A stretch of DNA of 64,000 nucleotides from Prostheceraeus crozeri (Eukaryota > Platyhelminthes > Polycladida > Euryleptidae): the NCBI GenBank assembly GCA_907163375.1, contig CAJQUW010005534.1, positions 1-64,000 on the forward strand, given 5' to 3'. The position numbers and the translations under genes are program-made. Below, piece by piece: positions 47,299-60,010 of the stretch (the first letter of the stretch is position 1; each line of letters starts with the position of its first letter). The notes beneath the pieces are model-generated. The model saw nothing but the letters and a program-made list of their open reading frames with translations. It searched no databases and was not told where the DNA came from.

Positions 47299-48339
47299 AT
47301 GGAAGCGAACACGTCTGAAAACTATTTTATCCACGACAATTACAAGTTTCGAGTGGGAAGTACATCGAAAGCTGGTACTACCCGATGGAGATGCTGTAAG
47401 AAGAATTGTTCAGCAACACTCTATACTACACGTCGAGAAGTAATAAACTTTACTGGTCCACATTGCCATGAGCAACCAAATGTACAGGCAGATGTTTTGA
47501 GACGTACATGCAAGAGAAAAGCGCTCGACGATCTGACGTGTAAACCGAGCAAAATTATAAAGACTGAACACTTCAAAAGTGGTGACATTCAAATTGAAGC
47601 CGGTGATTACAAACGCATCCGCGAAGCTATTTACCGTGAACGACGAAAGAAATATCCCGTTCTTCCAAAATCACACGAAGAGGTGTTTCAATGTTTGGAA
47701 TCAATTCCACTTAAAACTGCCAAGGGTGAAGATTTCATACTTGAATTGGACGCAGGCAACTCCATGGTGTTATTCTCATGTAAAGAGAATCTGGAATTTC
47801 TATCTTCTTGCGAAGATATTCTCTGCGATGGGACATCTCACTACAACGCCAAGGAAAGTGAGGTGTCGAAATGGCTATCATACTTCTTTGGACTTCCATT
47901 CTTGCGACCGGGAGAAGTGAGCGACTGCTTCACGGATGACTTATTTGCCATCACTCCAAATGATGAAAGATGCGATCAGTTCGCCGACTATGTGCTGGTC
48001 AATTTCGTTGATAGCAACAGCAAATTTCCCCCGTCCCTTTGGGCATTTGATGACGCCTCCCTTCGAACGAACAATGGGTGCGAATCCTTCAATGGACATT
48101 TCAATAAAGAATTTTATTCAACGCACCCGAACATTTATTCATTCATAGACGTGCTTGTGAAATATCAAACCGCTTCCTCTGCGAAAATGCGAAGTGCTAA
48201 TATGGGAAAGGTGTCATACAAAGATAATGCCACGAAAGAACTGCAGAATCGGACTATGGACCTCATCACTCGTCGTAATGCTGGTGAGATAGAAACTTTT
48301 GCATACGTGAAATTATTAGGTTATACCCACAGAGTGTAG
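47299..48339 (+). CDS. MULE transposase with FLYWCH zinc finger (internally shortened)
   Basis: 346 codons. Residues about 10-55 form a FLYWCH zinc finger (YKFRVG, RWRCCKKNCSATLYTT, then HCHEQ), which binds transposon ends. The MULE domain begins near residue 155 with FILELDAGNSMVLF and the first catalytic Asp context ILCDGT. It then jumps to WLSYFFGLPFLRPGEV and later WAFDDASLRTNNGCESFNGH, HPNIYSFIDVLVKYQT, which holds the catalytic Glu region. Compared with usual animal MULE transposases the middle of the catalytic core, including the second Asp, is missing, so the product should be catalytically dead although the frame is open. It may still bind DNA. No host promoter was seen. Confidence 0.85.
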   Translation: MEANTSENYFIHDNYKFRVGSTSKAGTTRWRCCKKNCSATLYTTRREVINFTGPHCHEQPNVQADVLRRTCKRKALDDLTCKPSKIIKTEHFKSGDIQIEAGDYKRIREAIYRERRKKYPVLPKSHEEVFQCLESIPLKTAKGEDFILELDAGNSMVLFSCKENLEFLSSCEDILCDGTSHYNAKESEVSKWLSYFFGLPFLRPGEVSDCFTDDLFAITPNDERCDQFADYVLVNFVDSNSKFPPSLWAFDDASLRTNNGCESFNGHFNKEFYSTHPNIYSFIDVLVKYQTASSAKMRSANMGKVSYKDNATKELQNRTMDLITRRNAGEIETFAYVKLLGYTHRV

Positions 48340-48713
48340 TCAGTCCTTTCACCATTTTCAATTTTATTATTCATGTAATGTACTGTACGGTGCGTGTAAT
48401 AAATGTTATGTCTGTATTACAATGTATTTTTCTTCGCTAGTATATGGGATAATAGGTCTATTTTATTTAGTGAATTTGATAGATGTTTTCATACATGCAT
48501 GTACAATGTACATAATATGTAATTCTATAGATTACCATACAACTATATCCATAGATTACTGGTTGCCAAATATAATTTAGATACATTTTCGTGACAAAAG
48601 ATACTTAATAACCGTAAGTAATGTGAGCGAATTTATCTGCTTATCATTTTATCATTTTTCACAAGCGAATTACAAGACAGAGATCACATAACTTATGAAT
48701 AGATAACACATTT

Positions 48714-48840
48714 GGCGCAAATGCATTATTTTTTTGGCGCAAATGCATGATTCCTTTTGGCGCAAAAGCATTGCTACAAAATTACATAACCGAAAAAAGT
48801 GGCGCAAATGCATTGCCAAGTGGCGCAAATGCAAAAGTCC
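48714..48840 (-). repeat. MULE right terminal inverted repeat
   Basis: It carries five TGGCGCAAA cores (inverted relative to the left end) and TTACATAACCGAA, the complement of the left-end motif. Confidence 0.85.
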
Positions 48841-51800
48841 CCCTCTGACCTTTCCTCTTTGGTGTGATGGTTGTGTTTACACAAAGAATCAGGATGAACA
48901 CATACTCTCCGATTTCAGGAACACATGAAGATCTTTAAATACATTTCCAAAGTCAGATTGGAGCTTGCAGCATTGATCAAATTAATTGTGATCGTAAGAG
49001 TAGCACAAAGCCAAAATTGCTCTCATATGATGTGCCGATCCTAAAACACGAAAATTTCTAAATTCAGATGGCCTATTTTACATTCGATGTATTTTATATT
49101 TTTGTAACGATAGAATTTCAATATTAATTGACCCTTGTTGAGCGACAATGTTTCTTAAGGTTCATTTTTCACCAGTCACTCGATAAAGCGCACTGGTTGG
49201 AGACGACCGACGTCAGGTTATGCACAACTTGTTTGTAAAAATGGCCGCTTGGTGAGACTATGACCTACTGAAGTTGCCCAACACAGTGGATCCGTAGCAC
49301 TGCTGTGTGACTTGGTTAGGACGTGAGAAAATGAACGCATACAATTATATTGCCTTTAAATCCAAACTGCGAAGAATCATAGCAAAGATAGAATACAAGT
49401 TAGAAAAGTTTCGTTATGTCTAATTTTTCACATAAACGGGAGCCTAGATTTAGGAAGTTAAAAGGAACATATTTCAAGTTCAAGTTTTGACAAGTATTCC
49501 TCGATGTCCAATATCAAGCACTGGTTGACTGAATCTATGGAATGTTGCCAAAAATAAACTGATTTCGCTATTAGGTACATCTTCAAATTTTCTTCCATCT
49601 GAAAAATAATGTTGCAGCTTGAAATCTATTTTTATTTTGAAGTCGTGGAAAGCTTCAGTGAGAACTTGAAATACGAGTCACCTGATGCCAATGAGTCCAA
49701 ATTAAGAATGAAATTACATGATTGTGATGAAATATTATATGAGAGCCTCTAGATATAGTGAATTATTTGAAAATTGGAATGATATTAAGATCATAAAAAA
49801 TGACTAAGAATATATAAAACAAAATATAAGCAAGACAAAGTAAGACATTTGTTTCACCCAAATATTTCAAAATCAAAAACTGTCAAATGTATCAAAATAC
49901 ATCATGTAACAGTCGACATAAAATAATAAGTGAAAGCATTTCAGATATTTTCAAAATGAATCGAGCGGGTATTGAAGCCCAACGCCTGCCCAGAGTGACG
50001 TTGAATCACGCAGCGGTGGCCTTGAAATTGAAGCCATGTTGGAACGGCAGCAAAGAGTAAATTTTGCGATGATAGTGAGAATTGTATTTTCCTGTGTTTT
50101 AGAATGAGGAGGGAGAAGAGAAGTTGGTCTGCAAGAGGTGTGAGGGTGGATGTCTTCGTTTTGGAATTTTTGAATTGTTGGCCGTCTTCCAGATGCTGGA
50201 AATCTGATTGTTTTGTGTCAGTGTGATGCCTGTTGTGTTTGGGGTGTTTTGTGCTGATTTTGTCTGGCCCAAGAGAGTTGTTACATACTGTCCATCAAAA
50301 GTCTTCGCTTAGTAACCCAAAAAAGTAGAAAAAATCTGCAGCACGAAGAGTAGTTCATTCCTTCCGTAGAGAAAAATCTTCACTAAGAAATTGGTAATAA
50401 GTTTCATTAAGTTGAGTTCATATGCTGTGAGTACCACTTACCTTCACAGGCAAGTAGGTGTAGCAAAAGGAAGTGCCAGCTAATGCGGTCAGACCTCAGT
50501 CGGCAATCATGCCACATGAGTTCAGTGAAGAGCACAGTGGTCGGGTCAGAGATTTTTCTATTTCATTCGCAGCTCCACTGAATTTTCGGAGACCTATTAA
50601 TACCAGAGAATTCCAGCATCATATTTCGTGATCATGCAGAGCAAGCCCGCCTCTTATCAAAACTTGACCAAGAACGCCAAGGATCGTTCGGGAGAAGCTA
50701 GTAGTACTACATGCTTTATTCAATTTTCGCAAAATTTTGATATAGCTACAACACAGCAATTCAAACGGCAATTAAGTGCTCATACTCATAGGAGTGGACA
50801 AGACACAGGCTAGCAGATTGCACAAGAATCGCTAAGGACAGATGTGGTTGGAGAGCTCTGGTGCATACGTCCATGATACCTGACAATCAACATTGAGGAT
50901 GGGAGTACTTGTCTAAGGTACTTGTAGCAAGCAAGAATTTCCAAAAGCAAGTACGTTTCGCTATTGATGACTCTTGGAAAAGATTGCATGATCTTGCAAT
51001 TATCGCGAGTTCGCAACTCTCATGATGATTTCTTAGGAGCCATATTGTTTCCGAATTCATCTGATCAACTGGTACATACATGTACATGCACACATGTAAA
51101 ACAAATATGAAAAGAAGTCACCTATTTTGCAACTGAACCAATAACAAATAATCTTGTCCCTAAATTAAGACAGGATCTGCTCAAATTGATAATAGGCGTC
51201 GACAAAAAGGTTATACAAAAGGAAATAACCCATCGCGAATAAGTAGAAAGAAATAGTTATTTTAAAAAGGGAAAACAAATCATAAGTACGAATCGAAAGA
51301 GAAAAGAAGATGATGAGAAGTTCAGAAGATGCAACAATCCTGTCCATGAAAACTGTATCTGTATGAGGTTCTTCTTCCTTGAACTCCTCCTCCCACAGCA
51401 GTCTTGCCTGGCTTTCCATTAATATAACAAGAATAATTGGTTGTGAAATAATTTTGTAGTTACATAATTTCTGCACCTGACAAGGGTCTTATACCGAAAG
51501 TTTGTGCACCTGTAAATCTAATTCAAGCCTAGCGAAATGTATCTTCCCTGCAATATTATAAACTCCAACTTCATGGCTCAACATCTCATTAATGGCTTTC
51601 CATTCCTCTGTGTATATCTTTCCCCATATCTCTTTCTTTTACTTCTCAATGCTCTAAAGCATCGAATTCATTTTGGCTAGGTCAATGCTGCTAGATCTAA
51701 ATCTGAAAAATGGACAAATTTGAGAGTCATGCAGCAGCTATAGATGTTTCTCTTGTAATTCATTTTACCATTGTCAGTCATATGAAGCTGCTATTCTTTA

Positions 51801-54800
51801 TAGGCACTGTTGTCCACTGCGCTTTAAATTGTTTTCAATGTACATGTCCGTTCTAGCCCTTATATTGTCGAACTTTTATGATTGGATGTCGATGGCAGTT
51901 TCTTCGCGACATTCATTACCTATGTCTCCAGAATAGGAGACATTATATGGACTTTGCATCACGTCAACAAAAATTCCATAACATTTACCTTCTAAACGCC
52001 TGATGTAATGTTAAATTTTCTGTGTATCTGTTATGAAATGCGCTCAATTTTTCGCAGCATCCACTTCCTAAGAATGTGTTTTCAAATTTGCTAAATGACA
52101 ATTAAGAAGCTAAAAATTTGAAAAAATTAGTGAGTGTATTCATTTCACGGATCACTCATCGCTTGATTTTATCTTTTGGCGATCTTTAGTCTTGCCTCGG
52201 ACAACTGACTGGCGCCATTCAGTTGTGAAAAGCAATGAGCACTGCAACTGTCCTGTCTACACAAGTCTAAACATTTGTGTTTTCTACATCCATCAGGACC
52301 ATTGAATCGTTAGCTGAACATCAAAAACCTGTAAATAAATCTTGCGGGGTGGGGATGTCGAGCGCTTCAAATGACTCCAGTTACGTTCGGAATTTGAGGT
52401 ATATCGAGAGACTACAAATAGAGTTCACGAATTTCAATGTATTTATCGGACAATAACACTCAAATTACTTCGAATTTTACTTTTCCGTCTAAGTATATGA
52501 ATTGAAAAAATTATTTGAAATCGAAGGTCTTCCGAGAACTTCTGTCACAGGTAGGGAGATATGGAGGCTCTATTTATTCGTAGCGAAGTAATTTTTTAAA
52601 TATTTTTGCAGTGCGAAAATTTTGCAACTGGCCCGACCACTGACGTATCCAGAGATGGTGCATTGTCACTCTTAGCATGGCTGCTAAGTTGTCGTATACC
52701 CGAATCCCTATGATGTTCCGAAATCAACCGTTAGATGTCAAAATTTTCATTATGGGGAGAACAATACACTGTCTATGTCTCCGACGAGAGGATGTGGAGC
52801 ACAGCTACCAACGCGGGAACATGCGACCGGCCCACCAGAGACCCGACGGCTCCTGTATCTTGGAAGGCAGGTGCTTAGTGGTGGGCTTTGCTTCCTAGGA
52901 TGGGGAGGCGAATTACATCTCGGGCAGGTTCCATCCTTATCAATCTATTCTGCCTGTCAAGAAGGCTCGACAAACATCAAGAGGATAGTCCAACTCATGA
53001 CATACCTGAGCGTTAACCTGTTGAAAGAAGAAAGTTTTCTGAAGCTGAAGGGAGAAGTCTGATTTGTAGTGTTTGCAGATGCGTGAAACCGGTGATCATG
53101 ACGTCCTCGAAGAATAGCCCATACACTTTCAGTCGCGCAGAACATTGGCAGACATTGTGAGAATCTCTATGAAGTATCAATAACTTGTGTGGCTGCATCA
53201 ATCCTGATATCCCACTTATTGAAGGTTCATCTTTCCCATGACGTGAAATGTGGCCTCGACACTGAAGTTGGAGTGATGCATAAAACTCGTTATCTCTCCA
53301 AGTTCTTCAAATCTTGCCTCGGAGCTGTGTTATTGCTTATTAGATAGAAACAATCCAATGAAATCGCATAGCTTTTTGAAACACCATGCACTATGAAATT
53401 CGAAATCATCGGAATCGATATCATTATGGATATATTATTGTGTAGTGTTGCATATGCATAAAGGCTACATGTGCCATGATGCATGGCGCGTCATTGTAAT
53501 CAGGATGTCCAGTCAATCCGACGAGAAAAACTCACAGTATAATTCGCGCACATTTTTAGGATTTTCAAAATTCACGCACATGCGCGAAATTCATGTACAG
53601 TGGACACCTTGTGTAATGCATCTAAATTACCACCGAAGCTTCACTCTCAGCTATGTCACTGTGGAGTCACAACTTGTCTAAACCTTACAACTGTAAGGAA
53701 TCGGATTGCAGCTTTGCTGACTGCTTTTGATGTTTGATTTCAATCTAAGTGACATGGATAAATATGTTTACACCTATCACGTAATTTTTGATAGACAAAT
53801 TAAATTCGTATCATCAAAATTTGCAACAGACAATCCGTAAAATAAACACATCCGTTGACGTGACTCAAATCAAGCAAGTCGAAGCGTCGTTTCTATTATT
53901 CTTAGACTTACCTTTGAACATGGATCCCACAAATATTTATCTACCGCAGTTTCAAGGTCATCGACTCGGCAGGCACACGATCTGCACGCCTGGGTCTTAT
54001 CTGCGCTTGACAGACCAGTAAATTACAATAGACGGTTGGTCGCGAGGCAGTACTTGGCGCCTGGCAGCTGTCTCGTATCCAGGCACAGAACAATGTGTAT
54101 TATGAAAGTCAGGCCAATGTTATCCAGGTATGTTATCTTTCTGATGTTGTTGGTCGTCGCTAGAGACAAGGTTAGTTGAGGTGGCTCGTGATACTTCTGA
54201 TATTCCAAGTTCACTCAACTGAAGTATTGACATCTGATACATCATCATGCCAAATTCATTGTCTGCACATAATGCATGAAAATGTTTCGTTATTTTCAAT
54301 TATAAACTGTCATTTGAATCGCATTGCTATCTTGAAAGTTGAATATCAGCAATAAGATGAATTTTAAGAAAACGAAATAAAAAGTGTGGGGTGACACAGC
54401 AAAAATTTTGCAAATGAACAGAATCGGCAACCTCATCAGCATTACTGTGAAGTCTCCATCCATTCGTTATTTACCATCTGTAGTCATTCTACAATTGTCT
54501 ATGAAAACGATTTATGTGACAGAAACAAAAAAAGCACTAGTTGACTGCTATGACTTCAAACTTGTATCTTCTCTTGTTATATAGTGAAATGCATCATGCA
54601 ATACATCACTAAGGAATTTTTCATGTTAAATTACCTCTGTTACATATCAGTGCAATTTAATCCAATCCACTATGCTATAGCGGTGCATCCTGTCAATTAC
54701 ACAATCGATTTCATCAAATTGTTGTGGTACATATGATAAAAACATGCAAAAAATCCATTAAATGCATGAAAAAAATCCATGCAATTTAGACATAAGGCCA

Positions 54801-55448
54801 ATTTACACTATTACATTGTTTTATATTCAACCTATACTCTGCCGAACGTGTTCAAATGGATTTGCCACAGATGAGAGGTTGTCTGTCTCATAATACCAGC
54901 AAGCAGAAGTTATTCACCTTTGTAGGCAATGCAACGTCGGAAGTTGCATTATGAGTTTTCGAAACTAGAGTCGCAATTAAGAAAATTGCTGCTTATAAGT
55001 AATTAACACACTCATAGCTATGCATATTAATCAGTCGCGAGGACATTCCAGCACACCCTCGATCACGGACGGCCGGCCCGTTGAGGAACTTGGTTACAAT
55101 CTCCTGCACATTCTAGTGGAGAGCGAATGGCTTCTCCATCAACTATTACATGACTCCGTTTCGATGCGTATAGACGAGTGCATATTTTGAAGCAGTTTTA
55201 TTCATTTGAACAGGGGTGTCCCAGAACTTTTCAATCAGAATCTACACGTCGGATTTCGACGTATTCATGATGGGTCAACTAATTTTTGCAGATAGTGAGT
55301 ATTAATGCTTTTCTATTCCCAGGTCTAGAAAGATTATAGGAAAGCTTATAATGAATCAGCTCAGTCAGACAGTTCAAGTAGTGAATTAGACTAAACGCCC
55401 GCAGCTCAATCAATATTTTAAATATAAATCAAATGATGAAAGACTTAC

Positions 55449-55651
55449 AAGTATTTACGTAAGGTCTTTGTTCCCAATCAGGGAAAGGATTGTTTGGATA
55501 TTGGACCAAATCTGAGGGATCTCCAGGTCGACCTTCGTCAGCGGAATCGACATTTTCATTCCGTTTAAGGGTTGAATTTTCACCGGTTCCTGTACTTCCC
55601 GTACTGGATAATCGCATTCCTTGTGAGCCTGAGTAAGTTGCCGATATAGAC
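55449..55651 (-). CDS. Docking/adaptor protein gene, upstream exon
   Basis: The acceptor (gtttgtttcag) places the exon start at 55,651 and the donor T|GTAAGT places its end at 55,449. It begins with one base completing a codon and ends with one base of the next codon. The following exon supplies CT, giving TCT (Ser). The translation starts SISATYSGSQGMRLSSTGST and ends FPDWEQRPYVNT, adding another pYxN-type site (YVNT) like the Grb2 sites of FRS2 and IRS proteins. PTB or PH domain exons expected upstream were not found in the remaining 8.3 kb. Confidence 0.65.
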
Positions 55652-58600
55652 CTGAAACAAACCGCCGAACGATAAACAAGATAGAATTTACATACAGAAA
55701 GTCAGACGAGACTTAATAATCAAAGCTAGAATAATCATCTAAAAAGTTACGAGATCTGACAATCAAATGTACAAAAATAGAACCACACAATGAAATGTAA
55801 CAAAACAGATACACATAGAACAAATTATCATTTAGGGACATGAACATGCATTTTGAGGAATTCTCAGGTTTATGATAAATTTTCTTACAAAGAATGTTTC
55901 CACGTGAGCCATCGACACAACATTTCACAACAAATGGATAGCAGTAACTTTGAAAGGAGTGCATGCCATGCAAACTATGTTTTTAGTATTGAATGACTTC
56001 CTTCTCATGATTTGTTCTTTGAATATTGAATACGGGTAAGTTGTGAGTGTATTTTGCTGAGAGGGATTAATAGAATCGTTAAAAAATTGCAAGGTACGAA
56101 CAGATTGGAAATTTCACCTGTCAATGGCAAAAACATTGAGCATGAGTTCCCACTTATAAGAACTTCTTTCACCAGCTTTAGTATACGATTTACCTTATTT
56201 CAAAAGTAAAAACAAATTATAAGCTTTTTTGGCATCGCATGCAACATTCAGAATTCAATTATGAATCAACAGGTGCACAATTAGTACGGTATGTATTATT
56301 AAGATCCTCACAAACTTCCGACAGCATCTACATATCATGCATGAAGATCGAATGTGTGCATGCATAAGCAACACTTAATGAGAGAAGCTGATGAAATAGC
56401 TGTTTGTGATTTACGTTTAGAAAATGTTATGACTTTAGACACGTTGTCTAACCATGAGAGTTGCGTCAAGGGCTATAACTAGGGATTCTAAAGCCCAAGG
56501 ATATCTACAATATAGAAACAATATCGGAACCGGAAGGCTGCAGTTCATAGAATTAAAAATTTTCTTCGATTGTGAATCGAGACACATGGAATTGCCCTAT
56601 ACACACTTTGATCACTATATAAACATGTTGATCAGTTTTCATATACGCATGTAAATCAAACTTTTACATATATTTTCAAAAGAATAGATTGAAGTTCGCT
56701 TTCGCATGCCCATCTTGTTGTGATGCATTTTTCAATTTCCATCCATTTCAAGACATTTCCATTTGTAACTTCCCTTCTCTCAATAAAGTAATAGCTAATG
56801 TGTTCAGTACATCCGATAATATGCCGCTATTACAATGTGGCAGCGACAATACTATCAGTTTGTGCAACAACAAATTCACTCTTCGCTACAATAAAGGCAC
56901 AATTCATATATTCTATTAACGGCTTCTTCAAAAGCATAGAACCGTTAGTTCTCTTCAGTTTCGTATTACCTATATGCATCACAAAATCTCGGTTCACTAT
57001 TATTTAGAAACAAATTGGAAGCCGATGTCTTTAGAAACCACAAATTGACGTCTTATTGGTTCCGCACCAACAGATTTATATTACCGAAACACGATAGACT
57101 TAATAGCAAAGGTATGTCGATTGCAGCTACTATTTTCTGATTAAGTCAGGTTACTTAAAGCACACTCGGTGTTTAATGGAAGTAGCTCAGGTATTGCGTG
57201 AGACAGAAAAGACTAAATATTTGCATAAGAAAAAATGCGACTGTTGTTTTCACACTAGCCAACAGTCTTCACTGCATCACTTCAAGTCAGAGAATCGATC
57301 GTCGATAGTACCGTGTTCTCACGATCTACAAATCACAGGAATGCTGAAACAGTAATTACTTCACATCAAGCGTCCACCTTATAAGGTCGCTCTCCACTTA
57401 AGTACTGGTTCATCTATTCCGATTCTCGAGACCCAGTCTGATGTTGTGAGAATTTGTTGTTATTTCCGATAAAAACCATCACTCATATTTCAATCAATCG
57501 CTACTGGTGACTAATTTGCTTGTTTATTGAATATTTTTTGTAGAAATACTTTTGAAAACATTCGCAGACCGCTATTTAACTTAGGTGATGTGGATTTTCT
57601 TTTATAGGATGAGTTTTAACTGTTGTTTCTTGAAAGTGTATGCGAAAATTGAAAAATATTCTTTGCTGTTCAATTAAATTCCTTCTCATTCTGTCAATTC
57701 ATTCGATTAAACTGAGAACAATTCTGGCGCTTTGATTATCCTAACAATTTTATTTCAATTTTGAGCTATCATCTACATCGTTGTAAAATTGTAGTAAATA
57801 ATTTTACGATTCTTTAATACTCGGAGTTGGTTTATTTACACCTATACAAAGACAAATGGAAATCTACGCTTAACTTTTTTGGTACAAAGTCATTTCAAAT
57901 AGATTTGGAATACTGAGACAAACAGCCGAATTTATATTTCAGATACTTTGCAAATAACTGACTTTGACACTGAAACGATTCTCAAATATGAAAGTTACAT
58001 AGATATACAACTTAATTCATGCAATAAATATATAAGGTAGAGTATCAACTTAGTATTAATGTGTATACAGTTTCGATTTTATGAATTGAACACAATTGGG
58101 TATTGTTACCCAATGTGAGATATGCACATTTTCCCAGTTTTGAAGAAATTACCACGGAATTGACTGATCATGATAGCAATACATAAGGAAAAATAGTAGA
58201 TTCTCCGTGTCATGACAACCTTAGAGACGGGATTTTCTTTAGCGTGATCATATCACAAGCTATCTGCCATTAGCAAAGCAAATAACATAATCAAAGACAA
58301 TGATCATCATCAGCTTTAAAATAGGTAATAATGGTGTCCACATTACTAGTCAGATTCAAAGAAAGAAACATAAATTTAGTGAATCATAAAATCATGCCGA
58401 TGAAAATACAATTAAAAACTTGAAATTTCAGCCAAGAAAGCACAATAAAATCTCGACTTTTCATGAAGACTTGTATTATAGTGCGGTTCATGAATTTCCC
58501 TTGATAGGCAGCCTAATTTCCGTATAATTAAGATGCTTGTTAGTAAATGTTCATTCCTTTTGATATCCAACCTGCTTTATACTGGTTGTATATTGTGCTC

Positions 58601-59100
58601 AAGTCAGTAGTATATAAACACAGGAATATTTGCGAAATTTAGCTTCATAAAAAGTGATCAAATATTTCTTTTGGACCGAAGGAACGTAATCTCCGCAAAA
58701 GAACAAACTCTTGATATAAAAATGTTCTCTGTATACAGGGCAATTCTTTCTAACGGCCAACCAAGGGGTCGAAAAATAAATAGCAGTTTACAGGTACAGT
58801 TTCAACGTAGAAACATTGTTCAAGACCCATAATTCTATGTTCAAGTGTTAAAAACACACACACATGTCTTTTTGGTTCCGACAGCATAAAATCTTGAAAA
58901 TGTGATTTTTATTATTTCTTTTTTAATTTATATTTTATCTTCACAAAATTGAAATTTATACTACGAAAGTAGATCCATTGGTCATTTTTAGTGAGCATTA
59001 TTTTTTCTAGTACACATTATGACCGATTTGAGTAGATAAGTGGATCGTATTACACTTATCACCTCAGACTTTTTGCTTTAAATGTAACGGAAGAAGTCAG
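55652..59100. other. AT-rich region without supported genes
   Basis: It is probably the next upstream intron of the docking-protein gene. Frames are short and lack domains. No repeat with clear ends was seen. Confidence 0.5.
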
Positions 59101-59104
59101 CTTT

Positions 59105-59328
59105 GTAATTCCACGATGAAATAATACTATTTTTCAATCTGTAGGTGTCAGTTAGCAATCTTGAATATCCATATTGCATACTTTCTTCGTAAGTTTAATG
59201 AGATACTCGAAAGTGTTGTTATTGCTCTCGGTCGGGCAATTGAGTTTGATGTAGAAAGCTTGCAAAACTGTAATTCCACGATTTTATTTTTCATCGTGGA
59301 ATTACATTTGAATGTGTAATTCCACGAT
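59105..59328. repeat. GTAATTCCACGAT motif cluster
   Basis: GTAATTCCACGAT occurs at 59,105, 59,270 and 59,316 on + and at 59,293-59,305 inverted. The 59,270 and 59,293 copies form a small hairpin. Further + copies lie at 60,430 (last base of the motif changed), 60,615 and 63,233. The copies are too regular to be chance and look like sub-terminal repeats of an unrecognised DNA element. Confidence 0.75.
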
Positions 59329-59557
59329 CAAACTTAGAATTTGCAGTGATGTTTGGCAAATCGATGATAATGTTAGTGGGATATCAAAATATCGTATTAG
59401 GTATTACCTCCTATGCTATGAGTACAAATGCAACGTTGTGAATCAGATTACATTTCAACAACTACTTAGACTCAAACACATTCTATGGATGCAAATCATC
59501 AATACCTAGACAAAGCTCTGACATCGAGATTTTTCTGAGCTCAACAGGTCATGTTGT

Positions 59558-59689
59558 TTTTTTATAGCAAAGAAAAAAGTTCACTCCCAAAGTTACGACG
59601 ATAATGTATTGAAGTAAAATATATAAATTATACTTCAATACACTATCGTTGTAACTTTCGGAGTGAACTGTATTCTTTGCTATAAAAAA
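59558..59689. repeat. 132-bp near-perfect hairpin (foldback MITE-like)
   Basis: The arms TTTTTTATAGCAAAG...GTATTGAAGTA and their complement meet at an AT-rich loop near 59,619-59,630. Ends that can be read as TA|TAGC...GCTA|TA suit a mariner-type foldback. Confidence 0.8.
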
Positions 59690-59785
59690 TGATGGATAAC
59701 CTCGATCCCGTACAGACACAACCAAAGATTATGTTGGCGCGTTAGATATTTCCCCGAATGATCAATTCACTGTATGGGCGCCTCT

Positions 59786-59808
59786 GATTGGCCGGACGAT
59801 TCAACCAA
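59786..59808. promoter_or_regulatory. Paired CCAAT-type boxes
   Basis: GATTGGCC (59,786-59,793) and CCAAT (59,804-59,808) lie 80-100 bases before the small ORF at 59,888, an arrangement seen in animal promoters. The region is also GC-richer than its surroundings. Confidence 0.35.
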
Positions 59809-59887
59809 TAGACTCAAATTCTTGCTGCATCACGATCAACAGTGCTCCCATATCACATTACACACACGAGTCGTCGATTAGCCAAGC

Positions 59888-60010
59888 ATGGGTCGTGTGA
59901 GGATATACTACAACGATCGCAAAGAACGCGATAAAGCGTATGAAGCACGAAATCGTGAGAAGAGGCTGAATCAAGTCGTCTTTTATGCACAACAAAGTCG
60001 CCTGACTTGA
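59888..60010 (+). CDS. Small basic ORF (40 aa)
   Basis: It encodes MGRVRIYYNDRKERDKAYEA followed by a second highly charged half, probably a helix rich in Arg, Lys and Glu. It is not recognised. It lies just downstream of paired CCAAT boxes. Its stop overlaps the start of the next small ORF (TGATG). It may be a remnant gene of the element marked by the GTAATTCCACGAT repeats. Confidence 0.25.
   Translation: MGRVRIYYNDRKERDKAYEARNREKRLNQVVFYAQQSRLT

Larger units (their letters stand above)
46845..48840 (+). mobile_element. MULE DNA transposon (1,996 bp) with 9-bp target duplication
   Basis: The element begins and ends with GGAC (inverted). It is flanked by ACCTCTGAC (46,836-46,844) and CCCTCTGAC (48,841-48,849), a 9-bp target duplication with one mismatch. 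Long terminal inverted repeats (46,845 to about 46,963; about 48,714-48,840) share CTTTTGCGCCA, TTCGGTTATGTAAT and repeated ATTTGCGCCA. The ATTTGCGCCA-type core occurs four times on the left and five on the right. A transposase frame lies between. It sits in the host intron. Confidence 0.88.
39418..55448 (-). other. 16-kb intron of the docking-protein gene
   Basis: It is bounded by a strong donor (T|GTAAGT at 55,448 downward) and a good acceptor at 39,418. Within it lie an RTE LINE fragment, a CR1/L2 3' tail, a Tc1 deletion derivative and a MULE. Stretches between these (39,437-39,780; 41,050-42,060; 42,912-43,485; 44,053-46,835; 48,850-55,448) are AT-rich with no supported genes. Short frames in them lack domains. 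An (AAT)n microsatellite lies near 43,370 and a very AT-rich, partly palindromic patch lies at 41,310-41,410. Confidence 0.65.

Noticed and set aside
52677-53062. Plus-strand ORFs of 73 and 95 aa
   Set aside because: No domain and mutually overlapping frames; they look like chance frames within the large intron.
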